This document shows, one piece after another, positions 49,856 to 63,345 of a stretch of DNA of 64,000 bases (position 1 is the stretch's first letter; every line of letters starts with the position of its first letter). Source of the stretch: Hirudo medicinalis (taxonomy: Eukaryota > Annelida > Clitellata > Hirudinida > Hirudinidae); NCBI GenBank assembly GCA_011800805.1, contig MPNW01000072.1:210812-274811 (forward strand). The letters are read 5' to 3'. The translations under genes were made by a program, and so were the position numbers. The notes beneath the pieces are model-generated. The model did not search any database. It saw nothing but the letters and a program-made list of their open reading frames with translations, and was not told the DNA's origin.

Positions 49856-51826
49856 GAATTTAATTAAAATATTACATGGCCCTTGTTTTATTCACGTTTA
49901 TAAGTGCAAATCATCATAAAGTGCTTCTTAATTTGTTTTCACATGAAAATGTTTTCATCGCTAAAACGAAGAAATTGCAAAGGAATTCTGGAGCAGGGTT
50001 GGTGATTGTTCGTGAGGGAAATGAGGAATCTGCCTTCATTAAATGCGGCAGCAGATTCCTATCTTTCACTTCCTCCATCTCCATGCCAAGTTTTCCTCTT
50101 CAAATCTCGCTTTCATCTTCCAGAAAAATCAAGAGGAATACATGACAAAATACTACAGTACAATTTAGCATTTGATTTGTGTTTAATAATTATTCCATTA
50201 ATATTTATTATATTATTTATTATTATATTAATGATTATTAATTATTAATTAGTTATTAATAATAAATACGCAAGCCCCAACGTGAGACGAATTCCAAGGA
50301 GATCATTTATAACCGAATTAATTTTCAATTATTGCATTACAATTGAAAACAAATCTTAGAAAGGAAATTATTACATTTTCATTTCAATTTATTAAATTCA
50401 TACCGAACCTTTAATTATAAAATTCATACCCTACTTTTAAAATCATGCAACCAGAGAAATTTAACATTTCGCCATTAAAAAGATTTATTTTAACTCTTTT
50501 GCAGCGTGAATAAGTTTAAGAAATAAAAATGACATTCAAGCAAAGGTTATCAGTTTAAGCACAAGAGGGCATCTGGTGGGCGATATTAGGTTTCAATGGT
50601 AGGAAGGCCAACTGCGCAGTCATTTGTTGATATGTAGTCTTTCAACTGCAGGATGAAAATATCAAATAAATATAAAAATATAGAAACATAGTATTATAAT
50701 AATGATCGCATATTGCTTCCTGTTAGATAATTGGAAATAATGCAGCAGATTGAGTGAGAAGACGAACAAGAATAATAATGTCTTCCAGCATGTCGGAATA
50801 TAAATTAATCCGCATAAATTAATTATTTCAATTCAAAATAATTTCATTTAAAACCAACTCGACCAAATTGTTACTCGACGTTTACATAAAACCAAGTTGA
50901 TGTCATTGTTTTTCATTTCATTGAACATTTCTCAGAATCTTTTTGAACTAATTTCCTGCAACCAAGTTTCTATTCAGAAAATTAACAAGATTCACATTCT
51001 AAAAGATAATTTGGAAATATTTCGGGTTGGTGATTCATTTCTTTAATTTATGATGGAAGATGTGAAATTTGAAATGAAAAGTGGTTATAATAACAAAAAA
51101 TGAAGCATAATGTCTGTCAAACAATGAAAACATAAACCTCGTGTCAATGTTCATCTCGGGCTTGTAAACATCCCACGATGGAAGGAAGTTGTTTGCAGAA
51201 AATTCATCATTAGAAGATGTGAGAGCAACGGCAGGACATTTATTCAGCTTAAGGAATGATTCAGAATGACTGAACATTGTTTCCATTTGCGCAGGAAATT
51301 CTTGAAACAACCACGAAACATTTCATAAATTGCCAACAATGTTTCAAACATTTAGAGCTGAAATTGTGAGGAGCGAATGTGGTTTTATCAGATGATTGTG
51401 AATATGAACAATCGATTTTTTTTTGAATTATTCAAGCTGAAAAGCACCCATCTTGTGAAATTGCACCTTCGTGGGAGCTGAAACAAGTTTAAAAAAGAAA
51501 CAACGTAAACACAACGCAAATTATAAATAAACACAACACAACGTAAATAATGAAACACAAATAAACATAATTACCATGCAAACAAATGCAAACACATGTG
51601 AACACAATTGTGCCTATAAGGGGTGGTTTCTGAATGTAGAGGTTTGTCCGGATAGCAAGCACTCATTTCGGATCCATAAAAGTACAAGAATAAAAAGCCT
51701 GCTGGAGCAGTTGAGCCTCTTAAGGGCGCACCATAAATTCAATGATAACGTGGGATGGATTAAGCCTATGGACCCTACCTTCGAATGTGGCTATCATGAA
51801 CACCGATTAGTCAGCATAAACACTGG

Positions 51827-52135
51827 TTGTTAATGTTATTAATATTAATATTATTAATTATTATTAATAATTTAATAACATTATTATTAATTATTAATAT
51901 TAATTTATTAACATTAATATTACTAATTATTATTAATAATTTATTAACATTATTATTATTANATAATTTAATAACATTATTATTAATTATTAATATTAAT
52001 TTATTAACATTAATATTACTAATTATTATTAATAATTTATTGACATTATTATTATTAATTATTATTATTAATTTATTAACATTAATATTATTAATTATTA
52101 TTATTATTATTATTAATGTTGTTATTACTTGTTAG
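51827..52135. repeat. ATT/TTAA-rich low-complexity block with assembly N at 51961
   Basis: The block reads AATAATTTAATAACATTATT and similar. The segment left of the N and the segment right of it are nearly the same for about 100 bases, so the N joins two contig ends that overlap. Confidence 0.85.
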
Positions 52136-53688
52136 AGGGGAATGCCACATTTTGAAGAGGAGTAAAGAATGTAAATTTGAAACTAAAACTTTTTCTAAAT
52201 TATAACTAATTTTTTAAATTAAAAATCATTTTGTGGTTTTCCCAGGCATTATAATAGTAATAATATAATGTAATAAAATAATTATAGTTTAGGCATTACA
52301 ATAATATTGCATGCGTCCAATCCTTAACACAATACGTCATTTATTAATGGAAAATATCATTAAAGCAGAAAATCATTTTTCAGTTTTCACGTTGCGACAG
52401 AGAAGAATTACTTAATTATCGATTAATTTTAGGCTGAACTTTTTCAGGAAGTTGAACGAAGGAGGCCGAAAACGTGTGCAGTAAATTGTCACAAAAATTA
52501 TTACAGGGTAAATATTGTTTTAAACTTATTACATGATTGTGATGATGATGATTGTTATTATTATTATTATTACGTAATAATAATTTTATTTTCTCGGCCT
52601 CACAAACATAAAAAGCAATCAACATCCGAAAACCACTCCGAAATGTTTAGTGTCCGCATAAGGTCCGAGATCTCCCTGGACAACTAAGGAAAAGGAAGCA
52701 GTCAAAAATGCAACATTACCGAGTTACATCAACGATTAATGTTTTTGTAAATTCGAAGTCACTTTCACAGATCTGTTCTTCCTTGTGTGCCCTCCATATT
52801 TTTTAAGAATGCTGGGAAAAGATCAAAGGTCAAATCAGCAGACCTCACCAGAGTCACGAAATGAACCTCGAGCCATCACTTAAGCTCCTGCTTTTCTGAA
52901 GTTGTGACGTCCAAACGAGAGGAGTCGTTAATGTCGAAATTTTAGCCTCTAGACTTCAGGTTTTCCCCTTTTAAATCACAAATAACTTCAAAATCCTGAG
53001 CAAAATGCAGGGGACTCGAAATGGTCACAAAAAAAAGCAAAACTGACGCAAATTTCGAAAATTTACAGAGAATTCGCGAAAACAGCCGCACGACCACTCG
53101 AGATTATTACTATTATTATTATTATCATTATTGTTCATTATGAAAGAATTTTAAAACAAATGGAAACATAAAACAAAATCTAACATTGGTTGGATCAAAA
53201 TGATGTCAAACACATACATTTTGCGTCATAATAATTTGTTAACATACAAAATGTTGACCATGAATTAGTTGTCCATCTCATTCACTCACCTTCCAGCATC
53301 ACCACTGAGTTGATTGATTAACAAAAATAATTAATGATGCATTTATTTCTGAAATTATTTATACAATTAATATATATTTAAATTAGTTATATAATTAACG
53401 CATATTTAAATTATTTTTTTATCACGTCTACACACGGCATCATTCCTGCTTCCACCCACGAGAGAGTCGTCCTTTTAAGCCCCTTCATATCCATTTGTAC
53501 TCGTCATCTTCGTCGTCGTCATCATTCCCATTGGCATAATTTAAAAGAAATTACAAAATATTTCTATTTACTCTGCACGGAAAAGATGTATAAGTACGTT
53601 TAATAATTAATTGCAAAGTATCAACATTTCAATAATTTTATAATTATCTGACAAATCACCTGTAATAACATATTCTATAATATTTGAG

Positions 53689-53925
<237 letters not shown>

Positions 53926-54254
53926 GAATTGATGTTCAGCTAGCGATAAGTGCGGATGAGTTTAAGCAGTTAAAGTTCGCTTTAAAGTCAATTTTTTTAA
54001 ATTGTCTTTATTTGTTGCTCGTGTCCCCTGCCGTCAGTTGTTTTTCGGTGAACGACTTACTTCCTTGAGGGAAAAATAAAGGGAAAATCTAACCTGCCTA
54101 CTTGCACCGAAAATTCGTTATTTTTTCCGAAAACGAAGCAGGTCAACCAACTTCGTTCGACAAATTTGCATTCCATAGCAGTGAAGAAATATTAATAGTG
54201 ATTGGAAAAGGTCATATCATGGAGTTAAATTCGAATAGCGTGGAGTTTGTAAAC

Positions 54255-57135
54255 AAAGGCCGGAGCTAATTGGTTCAAAGAAAGAGCGAAACTCCTTCAG
54301 GTGCTAATAGAAAACAAGTGAGTTGTGACTTTTGCAACAAGAAGTTCGCCACTGTGAGAGGTAAACACATCCATGAAAACAGAATCCATCCAATTGAATA
54401 TCACAAAGCCAGAGTTGGTCTTCCCTCTTCAAAAGCAAGATGGACAGAGGAAGAATATTGCATGCTTACTGCCATGGAGGCTGAGATGATTTGAAATGGA
54501 ATGTACAATGTCAACAAAAAACTCCATAAAAGCCAAAGACTCGCTGATATAAAGCAATACTGGAGACATACATACTGACTTGTTCAGCAACAACCACGCT
54601 TACTGAGACGTCAATTTCAACAGTCATCTCATGCCAAGATTCAGGTCCTGCTGAGGAAAGAATTCATCACCTTCCAAACCTTCACAACACAGAGTCAGGG
54701 AAATCACTGGCTATGGCAGAATTGAACCTTGGTGGATTGCATAAAAGTAGGATTAACATCTCACTCCAGCAGCACTTCCCCTCTCTCGATGTGGATATCA
54801 TAATGAGAATCAGGAACAAACCATTGTACCGCAAACTGCTCTCAAATATGATAGCATCAGACTTGAAGGCCGATTTTAAAGCCACAACCAGTTGTACAAG
54901 AAATGATTTGGAAAACGTTGTTGGTCTCGTGCAGTTCATTGAAAGAAAAAAGGTTTCTACTCCGATTGACGGATGACGAGTTCAGATCGCTCATTGACCC
55001 CAATTAGGAAAGCGAGGTCAAAAGGTTCATTATTAACATGGAATACCAAAGATGGATTTCTGAGAAGATAGCGTCAAAGAAGAAAACACGAGGAGATGTG
55101 AGGCAGAAACGTGAATTCCTTGAGGAGAATAAAGTTTAGTCCAATACTCGGAAAATTGTCAGTACAGCAAACCATCAATCAAAAAGAGCTTGGAAAGAAG
55201 ATGGAGCAGCGAAGGCATTATGCGAGAGTTCAACAAATGTTTAGAAAAAGTCCAAGTTTGGGAGCCCAGTTTGTAATGAATGGAGAAAAACATTCTGTAC
55301 CTCCTGCTGATGAGGCATTACTCGAATATTGGGAAAAGGTCTTCATCCAGAAGTCTAAAAGTGATTGCAGACCTTTGGAGAGAGCCATCGATACTTTTTA
55401 AGAAAAGGATGTTCCGGTCACGGCGGATAAAATCGTTCAGGCTTCGAAGAACTTGAAGGATTCTGCTCCTGGTCTTGACTGTATGAAAAATGTGACTTGA
55501 ACAAAATAGCTCCAGAAGACATGGCCACCCATAAGACACTCTGGCTGTTCAGTGGGTGTCCCCCAGATGTGCTCAAAAGAGGAATTGTTACTTGTATTCC
55601 AAAAAAACAAGGAACACTCAATCCCAGCGATTTCAGACCAATCACAGTTGGACAAATCATTGGCAGATTATTTATAAATATATTGCCTAGCGGACAATAT
55701 ATAGCCAGTCAAAGCAATCATAAAGAAAAAGAGGGAGCAGAAGCAAAGGCTGAACCTTACCCTCATCGACATGAGAAAAGCATTTGAATCGGTTTCCCAT
55801 CAATTGATTGTTAGAGCAGCCCGCAGACTCGGTACTCCGCCATTCATGCTGAGATATATTTCAGAGGCCTATTGTAATGAATGAATGAATGAATGAATGA
55901 ATGAATGTATGAATGCTCAGTCCAACTAAAGATTGGAGGAAAATTGAGTCATGACATTCCAGTGAACATAGGAGTCCGGCAAGGAGACCCTTGGCTCCTC
56001 TACTTTTTAGCGCAGTGACATGGTGTGACTGGAGATATTTATTCGTCAGTCAAATGAAATTACATGGCATTTGCATATGATTTTATCCTTTGCATATGAT
56101 TTTATCCTAGGGTATTGGAATGAATAAGCTTCTGGAACAAGTTGAGGGGTTTTTGGCGAAAGTGGGACTGAGTATCAATGCTCAAAAGTGCTCGTCTCTG
56201 AGGGTGGAAGTGCAGACGAGGAATAACCCCTGGATTGCCAATCCAGATCCTTACCTTGAGGTCAACTAAATTAAGGCAATAAACATTCTTGACACTTAAA
56301 AGTACCTCGGTGCTGACATTGGTCCTAAATTGAAATATGCATCGATAGGAGAAAAAATTCAGAACAAGTTGTATTCAATAGCTTCCCAAACAATCTCAGG
56401 ATCTCCAGGTATCATCCAGAGATAAACACTTATTGTGATTCCCGGATGTGGTGTCTTTAAGTGCTGGTCCACATCCTCCAAGTTTGCCCAGGTATGGACG
56501 CAGCGAGAACAGAGCGGCATGACAACCTTGTCCGCCGGAGGAGAGGATGTCCAAGAAAGGCTACATCACCAAAGTTAAGCCGACGATAAATAGTGATGGA
56601 AACCTCAGAATTCCAGACCTCATAGCATGGGAGAAGGATCAGTCCATAGTATGCAATGACACTATCGTCTCTGACACAGCCCCATTAGACCGAAGTGCAC
56701 ACATCCAAAGTGCAAAAAATGACGATAAAGACGTTCAAATATGGATGAAAAAATACAATCCAGGTGAATTCCCTCCTCCGAAGGTTTATGTGACTGCATT
56801 CGTTTGCAACTGGAGAGGAGTGTCCTCATCTAAATCGTAATCCTCTTGGCGCGGCCTCGGCTTCTCCAGAAGCAAGTGAATGAATTTGTCAACGGCAGCT
56901 CTTTCTGACACTTACCGCATGTGGAAACATCATAAGGAAAAGAGTTGGCTTGTTGCGATTACATTTATTGTGTAATGCACGGACTGACTTTTAAATGATG
57001 ATTGTGATGTGGTTTGCGCGTTATGTTCCTGGGTTCTCTCAGGCCCAGGAGGGGAGACTTTAAATATTTGGTGAAATTTTTGATCCGTGATTGTGTTTGT
57101 TCGTTTGTTTGGCTGAGATAATAAAGGAAAAAATA
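54255..57135 (+). mobile_element. Dead R2-like (RLE-class) non-LTR retrotransposon
   Basis: Parts of a single-ORF R2-type LINE appear in order on the plus strand, in changing frames with many stops. First is a C2H2 finger (CDFCNKKFATVRGKHIHENR, 54320-54390) and a Myb-like stretch (RWTEEEYCMLTAMEAE). Next is a linker (RHYARVQQMFRKSPSLG). Reverse transcriptase pieces follow: GIVTCIPKKQGTLNPSDFRP near 55590, DMRKAFESVSHQL near 55770, NIGVRQGDPW near 55970, and the catalytic motif near 56070-56095, where FADD now reads FAYD. Last is a C-terminal RLE-type endonuclease remnant with RIPDLIAWEK and VSDTAPLD (56600-56700). The 3' UTR ends about 57135 in an A-rich tail. An AATG microsatellite (55876-55910) interrupts the RT. 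Inactive. Confidence 0.75.
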
Positions 57136-57247
57136 GAATAATACGATTTCAGTAATCCAAAACAGGAAAACAGAAAATAGTCAAAAAAATTAAAATGTTT
57201 TTGAAATCACGAATGTTTAGACGTTGTTTGCTCCTTTTACCGATTTT

Positions 57248-57316
57248 ATTTGAATTTATTAACATTATTTATTTGAATTTATTAACATTATTTATTTGAA
57301 TTTATTAACATTATTA
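57248..57316. repeat. 23-bp tandem repeat, three copies
   Basis: Unit ATTTGAATTTATTAACATT plus TATT, starting at 57248, 57271 and 57294, a short way downstream of the R2-like element. Confidence 0.9.
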
Positions 57317-58190
57317 ATTTGTTCAACATCAACTTTTATATGGGTTGACATAAAAAGGACCTAAAGACATTGTATTTCTTGAAAACAGCAATAAAATTAA
57401 ATTAAGTAATTAAATTCATAAGTTAATTAAATTGGAGAATTTCAAGTTATATTTCTTCGAGGATAATAATTCATTAATAAAGTTAAAATTTACTTTCCTT
57501 CATTAATGTAATGTAATCAGAATTGAATGCAAGAAGCTGCATACAGAAAAAAATCAAAGAAGTCAAAGGATGAAGCTGCAAGCGGGTGGATCAGAGGACA
57601 ACCTCAAGAAGAATGGTTGAATGAAATATTGAAAATGAAATCAATACATTTACATTTTCTTTTGTTCTTTCGACTTTGGTTTTTTTTATTAATTGAATAC
57701 CGCATGTTTCAGTTATTTAAGTCTCGTGGAGATCTTTTGAACTTAGAAACATATTTTTAACAAAATTATGAAGTTCGGGCAGCCTTTTATTAAGAAATGT
57801 CATTTTCAAATAGAAATATCTTTTGATCCATGCATGGCAGAGATCTAGATTTTGCAGAAATTTTAGAATTTTATATTTGTTAATGAAGTAACTATTTGCA
57901 ATATAACCTAAAATTCAAGATGGTGGTCAAAATCAATAATTCCCAAAAATTCATGTTTTGAACGATTTTACAGAATAATTGTTGAAGATGGTTATAATGT
58001 ATTATGTTAATTGTTAGAGGACTAAATGTAACCTTTATTCTAAGAGCCGTGATTAGCATCCTAAATTGTTCCACGACATTTTTAAATTTTTTTAAATTCA
58101 AGTTACAATTAGTTAAATTAGTTAATATTTCATTTTAATGAATGTCTGCTTTTCTGTCCCTGTTTACGTTTCTGTAAAATTTTAAAACAA

Positions 58191-59360
58191 ATGACAGATC
58201 AGCTGCAGCTAGCATCAACAGTTCTACCGGATATTAGCATACCTGATATAATACCTGACAATCTTTCAAACGTTAAGAGAAGCAAGGTCAGCAGAGTCAG
58301 GCAAAGAAATCGCTCCAATCTTAAGCAGACAGCTGAACTTGCTGCTAAACATTTGCAAAGTCTTTATTTTGATGGTAGGACGGATCAAACAATGATACTT
58401 GTAAAAAAGAAATAAATTTTATAGGCAAACAATAGTTGAAGAGCATATTGCACTTGTACAAAACATGGAAGTAATTATATAAGCCGTTATATTACCGTCA
58501 TCAGATAACAAGCAATTGGAAACATGTGAAAGCTTACCAGTCATTCATTTTGAAAAACATGGTTGCATTTTACTTGCAATGAATGAAGGACCTAAGTACA
58601 GATCAAAACTTTTGTAGCTCTGATAGGCTCTATCTAGGCGTAATCCAAGTAAAATAACCCACTCCAGGTGACTTACTATAGAGAATCGTGTACTTCGTTT
58701 TTATGTTGGCAGTGAAAATCATTCACCACAATTGAAAACTCTGGCCAAATGTATAGCAAACGTATATACCTGTATGTGGTTTTTCATTAAATGGAACTCG
58801 TCATTCAAAACATCACTCGTGATGCAAATTGATTCAAAAATGTTTTGCATCAATTTTAATCACTTAATCAATTTTCTCGTTATTTGGAATATTTAAAAGA
58901 TATTGTTGATGTGTGATTCGGCGAAGCGGTTTTTTCGGCGATCCAGAAAATGTTCTTCTAGCAATGGTAGCGGATCTTGAAGGCAAGGAGTGAAGCTGCA
59001 TCATCCAAGAACATCAGAATATTCCAGCTGCCGAATTTCAATTTTGACGCTAAAGACTACTTTGATAGTATTCCCTGCAATGTTACAGAGCCCCCAATTC
59101 TATCCATACTATCTGATGATGAACTGAAAGATTGAATTAAAAACAACAAGATTCCAAAGTTGGGAAACTACCCTTGTCACACTCAGCACGGGGAGCAATG
59201 TGTAAAGCTCATTACTGAGGCCTCAGCTTTGGTTTGTGGAAGCACGAGAAGAATTCTCGTAAATTCATTCGAGCTAGAGTAGAACCAAGAAAAGGCATGA
59301 TGTTTTTAATACTAGAGTAGATTTTGCTGCAAAAATGGTGCAACTTCTAAAATATTGGAA
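58191..59360 (+). pseudogene. Broken copy of an uncharacterised invertebrate repeat-gene family
   Basis: An N-terminal open part (58191-58415) contains LYFDGRTDQTMILVKKK. It is followed in other frames by FYRQTIVEEHIALVQ and, near 59100-59260, by LSDDELKD and PCHTQHGEQCVKLITEASAL with VCGSTRR. From memory, this combination (FDGRxDxT, VVEEHI, CHTQxxExxVKLxTEAS) recurs in multi-copy, probably transposon-derived proteins of hydra, aphids and other invertebrates. The biochemical function is unknown. Several stops and frameshifts show that this copy is dead. Confidence 0.5.
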
Positions 59361-59722
59361 TCTTAATTACTAATTTTTAGTTTTTAAACCGGAGGTTCCC
59401 AAACCACTTGTGGCCTGCCAGCTGTCAGAAAGCGGCTCGTGAGGTCTCGATATTTAATATAATATATTTTAATAATCTCAAAAATGCACTCGGAGCGCCC
59501 CGTCAGCTGTAATTCACTCTGCTCGTGGTTGTTGTACTCGGATATTATTGAATGCGCCTGTTCAGTTCGCAACGAAACGTTGGGAAATTCCCTTTTCCCA
59601 GCCTTGTCGACCGATCAGAGTGCGCAAGACGCCATGTTGTCGTCTGTTACAACTGTTTAGCAGACTGCAAATTAAATTTCTTGTTAAATGAACTTTTGAT
59701 TTCAAACCAAAAAATGATTTTG

Positions 59723-59838
59723 TGAGTGCCTCATGTATCCAGGCAGGATGTGAAGGCACTTTTAATCGATCTACCATTTATATAGAGCCCCTACAGAGGC
59801 AGTGCAGACTTTGAACATCGACACCACATAATGCAACC
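59723..59838 (-). mobile_element. tRNA-derived SINE, copy 6 (partial)
   Basis: Keeps the tail (AAAAGTGCCTTCACATCCTG on the minus strand), the TATATAAATGG part and a shrunken hairpin, then CACTGCCTC. The tRNA-like head is lost or too diverged. Confidence 0.6.
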
Positions 59839-61410
59839 TGAGCGCTATAATTTCTTTGAAAGCCTTCACTGAAAACTTCGCTCATCGGCCGCGCTCGTAT
59901 ATCGCAATAAACGCTCATTCGAATTTTACATCATTTGCTAATGCGCGCGCCATCACTTCAACGGCCAAACCGCACATGCTTAATTTCCTCGAGGAAACTT
60001 GCTCCTAGCTCGTGGAGGGTCTTCCGTGAGACCTGAAACTCAATCGCACTCGGAACTGTGGCACAAATCCGGTCTGGTATCGTTCGGCGTTTTACCTAGA
60101 TGACAGCTGCATCAGAAAGCAATTTCTCCACATCCCCTTCATTTTAGCTTTGCTGGTGAATCTTAAGTCCTCTCCCAGTCTGAAGCCTTCGATATGAACT
60201 AAAATCATACTCAAACCTGCTTACTGACACGCCATTCTCCGATTAGCATCCAAAAATCGTGTGCCCATTGGAAATCCAGTCGTTAACCGTGGGGTCATTG
60301 GTGGGTCCGTTATCCCCCCCCCCCCCCTTTCCTGTCAGCAGGGACCCGGAGGCATATTCCTTTTTTCGACTTGCTAGCAATTGAAGTACATCGCGACGGG
60401 TTTATGTTATGCAACTGACGTTAACATTAAACACGCATCATGAACTTCAGACTTGACTCACTTTAGGAAAGCCCATAACAAAAATTTCTTTTTAAATCAT
60501 TCGACACTATCTAGGTTTAGATTCAAAATTAAGCTTAAAAGTTTTAAAATTCTGATTTAATCGCGATCTGCCCAAGTATTCAGCGATAGGCAAATTTTTT
60601 ATTCAAAATTTTAGCAAACTCAACTCGGCAGAAAATGTGATGCCTCCACTACTTCGATATTTGCATCTTAATATCAAAAATTAATTGAAAACTAATAGCA
60701 CACATTGTCAAAAAAACAAAATTAATACACATGAGCAAAGGGATCCGACCAAAGTTTCTTCTCTTATCAAGCCCACATGTGGGTGAAGTGCATGCCGACC
60801 ACATGGCAGCGCGATTTCCTCGCTACTGACTAAAACGTGGAACTAATAATATTGATTATGTAATATATTAATAATGTAACCATCAAGGCAGATGTTTGTA
60901 TTTTAATTTGAAACAATAACGTCACAACGCTCGTACATGGACGCGTTTATCCTCGACCCACAAAAATAAGGCTAAAATGAAGCATTGTTTAAACAAATCA
61001 GGAGCTACATGTTGAATAAGCAGCTACAAATGGAACATATTATAAAAATAATTTTCAATTCCTCAAAAGCAAGAAAGTTTCAGTCATTGCCTGAGTGGAT
61101 CAGAAGTCAAGAGTCTCAAGTCCACTTCCACTTCCACCACATGCAGTGGAATTCACACACCGGAGAATAAAAGTTATGAAATTCAAGTAACAACAAAGAC
61201 CACAGGAGAATAACAAAACACAGCAAGATATAATTAAACCGATCATCTCGTTCGAACAATTTTCTCGGTCGCAATCTTCGGCAATTACGAGCCCGTGATT
61301 GCAATCTGCAACCCTGGCCGATTCCGGATGAAAAAATGTGAAAAAAAAAATCCAAATGTATAGTAATTCAAAAACAACCGAATCTTAAGGCACGTTCCAA
61401 TAACGAGACG
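59839..61410. other. Spacer before mastermind; no gene seen
   Basis: Somewhat less AT-rich than the surroundings at 59.9-60.4 kb, but no conserved reading frame is recognised. The part near 61.1-61.4 kb is likely mastermind 3' UTR. Confidence 0.4.
60314..60327. repeat. Poly-C run of 14
   Basis: An unbroken run of 14 C in a region of otherwise mixed composition. Its length may be wrong in the assembly. Confidence 0.9.
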
Positions 61411-63345
61411 TTATCTCTTATTGATGATGTCTTCGATCATACTCAATTCAGTGTCCATAGAAATGTTTGGAGATGTGACGTGCTGCACGTCTGCCACACA
61501 TGTAGCACTACCGTTCGAGGTCGCATAAGGTCCGGAGAGATGCTCGTTGCCGTAATTGTTGCTCGGTCGTCGGAGAAAGTTATCGGAAGGCGGGAAAGGT
61601 GCATTGCTGGAGACACTCGAGCAACCCTGTTTATGGTATGGAGCACTCAAGTTGCTATTGCAGCTCCAGTAATTGCAACTGCTCCTATCAGTGGCTTGAT
61701 AACCTGCCATTTGAGGATCAATCACTCCTCCTTCCATCATATAGGATTGCTGGGGAGCATAGAACTCATAAGTGGAGTTCATCTTGCAATATGTTTGACT
61801 TCCATAATCAGATCCAGAAAATCTCAAACCAGCACTGTAACTTTGAAAGTCCTTTGAGTAAATGTCATCAAAATTATTAGGAGGCTGGTAGCATAAAGAA
61901 TTATTTATTAAGTCAGAATTGTTGATTGGGCAAGGCAAAAAATTTTGGTTAAAGTTGCTTTGCTTTCTGCAGTTCAAAGTTTGTTGTCCCTGATGATAAA
62001 ACTGCTGTTGATTGACAAAGGCAGGTCTGTAGGCTTCAGATGGATATATTTGATTTCTTTGTGCATAGGCATTATATTGTGGTTGAAACTGAGTGGGCTG
62101 ATTGAACCTTCCATTCACAACATCTTCATAAGAGGGAAGACCATCAAATGTCCCCTCCGAACTACAGTACATTCTGGAATTTGTGTTGAAAAGATTCTGA
62201 TCCGCAAAGTGTGGATTGTTCCTAATGACACCCTGTTCAGTGAAACTACTGAGAGTAGAGTGATGCTCCTGAACTGGAAAATTAGATTTTATGCCACAAG
62301 GCACAAAAGACTCGGTCGTAGATGCTGTAGTCTGAGTGGGTGCATTATTGGCCAAGGTTTCGACGTTGGTTGTTGGCATGACATCGTCGTGAATAAAGTT
62401 CTGGCCGACCAAAACAGAAGGGTCATCACATTCATTCTCCTGGAGAACCTGGAGAAATTCTTTGGGCATTTCACCATCTTTGTTGATGGACTCCCAGAAC
62501 TTTTTCCAATCCTCATCAAAAAAATTTTCCTCCTGATTTGACAGAAAATAATAAACTTAATAAATAAATAAATAAGAAAATAAGTTAATGGAAATTTAAA
62601 CGTCATTTTAAGGTTAAAAATCTGTGACCTCTTTGTCTTCATCTACTCTTTCGTGGATTTCTTCTGGATTTCTTGCTTCTGGGAAATGTTCATTCAAGTT
62701 GGAATTGATTTGGAAAGAAGAGGCTGATTTGTTGTCCAAGGATTTGCTTCCAAAGTCAGAGAATACTGTTTCAGTGCTTGGATTAGTTTGAAACAAACTA
62801 GATGCATCAGTATCAGAATTAAATGAACTTTTGTTGTTTGAACCCGATTGATCATAATTCGGATAAACATTCTTGTTGCTGAAATTCTGACAAATTGTAG
62901 GCTGGTTGGCCTGTGGCAATGGTTTATTAAAAGTATTAGTGGTTGATTGGCCATAATTAGATGGCAGGGCACTTGTAGTTTCTGGGCTTATAGGCAGCTT
63001 TTTCTTTATTTTCTTTAAAATAAAATAGTATTAAAATTAACCAGTACAAACCAAGTTTTCTTATCAACAGCACCGAACAAATGCCAAAAGGTTTACCTTG
63101 GCGAACGATGTTGTACTGGAATTAAGGTTGTCATTCTTTGCTTTTCCGACTGTTCTTTTGGCTTGGAATTCGATCCATCGTTTATGTAGTTGACTGGTTT
63201 CTTCAAGTTGTTTCCTTACTTCCTCTCTTCGAATAGGTTGATAAAGTCGGTAATTTTGTTCATGGTGCAACCTGTAGGACTCTACTCTCCTGTTGAATCT
63301 ATTCAACAAGAACTCTCTACCAGAATCGCCCTCTACCAGATTCAT
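61411..63345 (-). CDS. MAML: Mastermind-like Notch transcriptional co-activator
   Basis: Three exons, 63097-63345, 62629-63012 and 61411-62532, join in phase 0 into 584 residues. Residues 8-70 match the MAML N-terminal helix: RFNRRVESYRLHHEQNYRLY, then LHKRWIEFQAKRTVGKAK. In known mastermind proteins this helix lies along the groove between CSL (RBPJ) and the Notch intracellular ankyrin repeats in the nucleus and recruits p300 and mediator. The rest is rich in Asn, Gln, Ser and Tyr, as usual for the disordered activation region, with one conserved-looking patch (FFDEDWKKFWESINKDGEMP) at the start of exon 3 and an acidic end ELSMIEDIINKR. It is shorter than human MAML1 (about 1000) or fly Mam (about 1600). 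The start codon at 63345 precedes the helix directly. Confidence 0.88.

Noticed and set aside
61480..62541. Plus-strand open frames, one of about 200 residues, opposite mastermind exon 3
   Set aside because: Shadows of the Asn/Gln-rich coding sequence; no conserved motif, and the minus frame has the splice sites.
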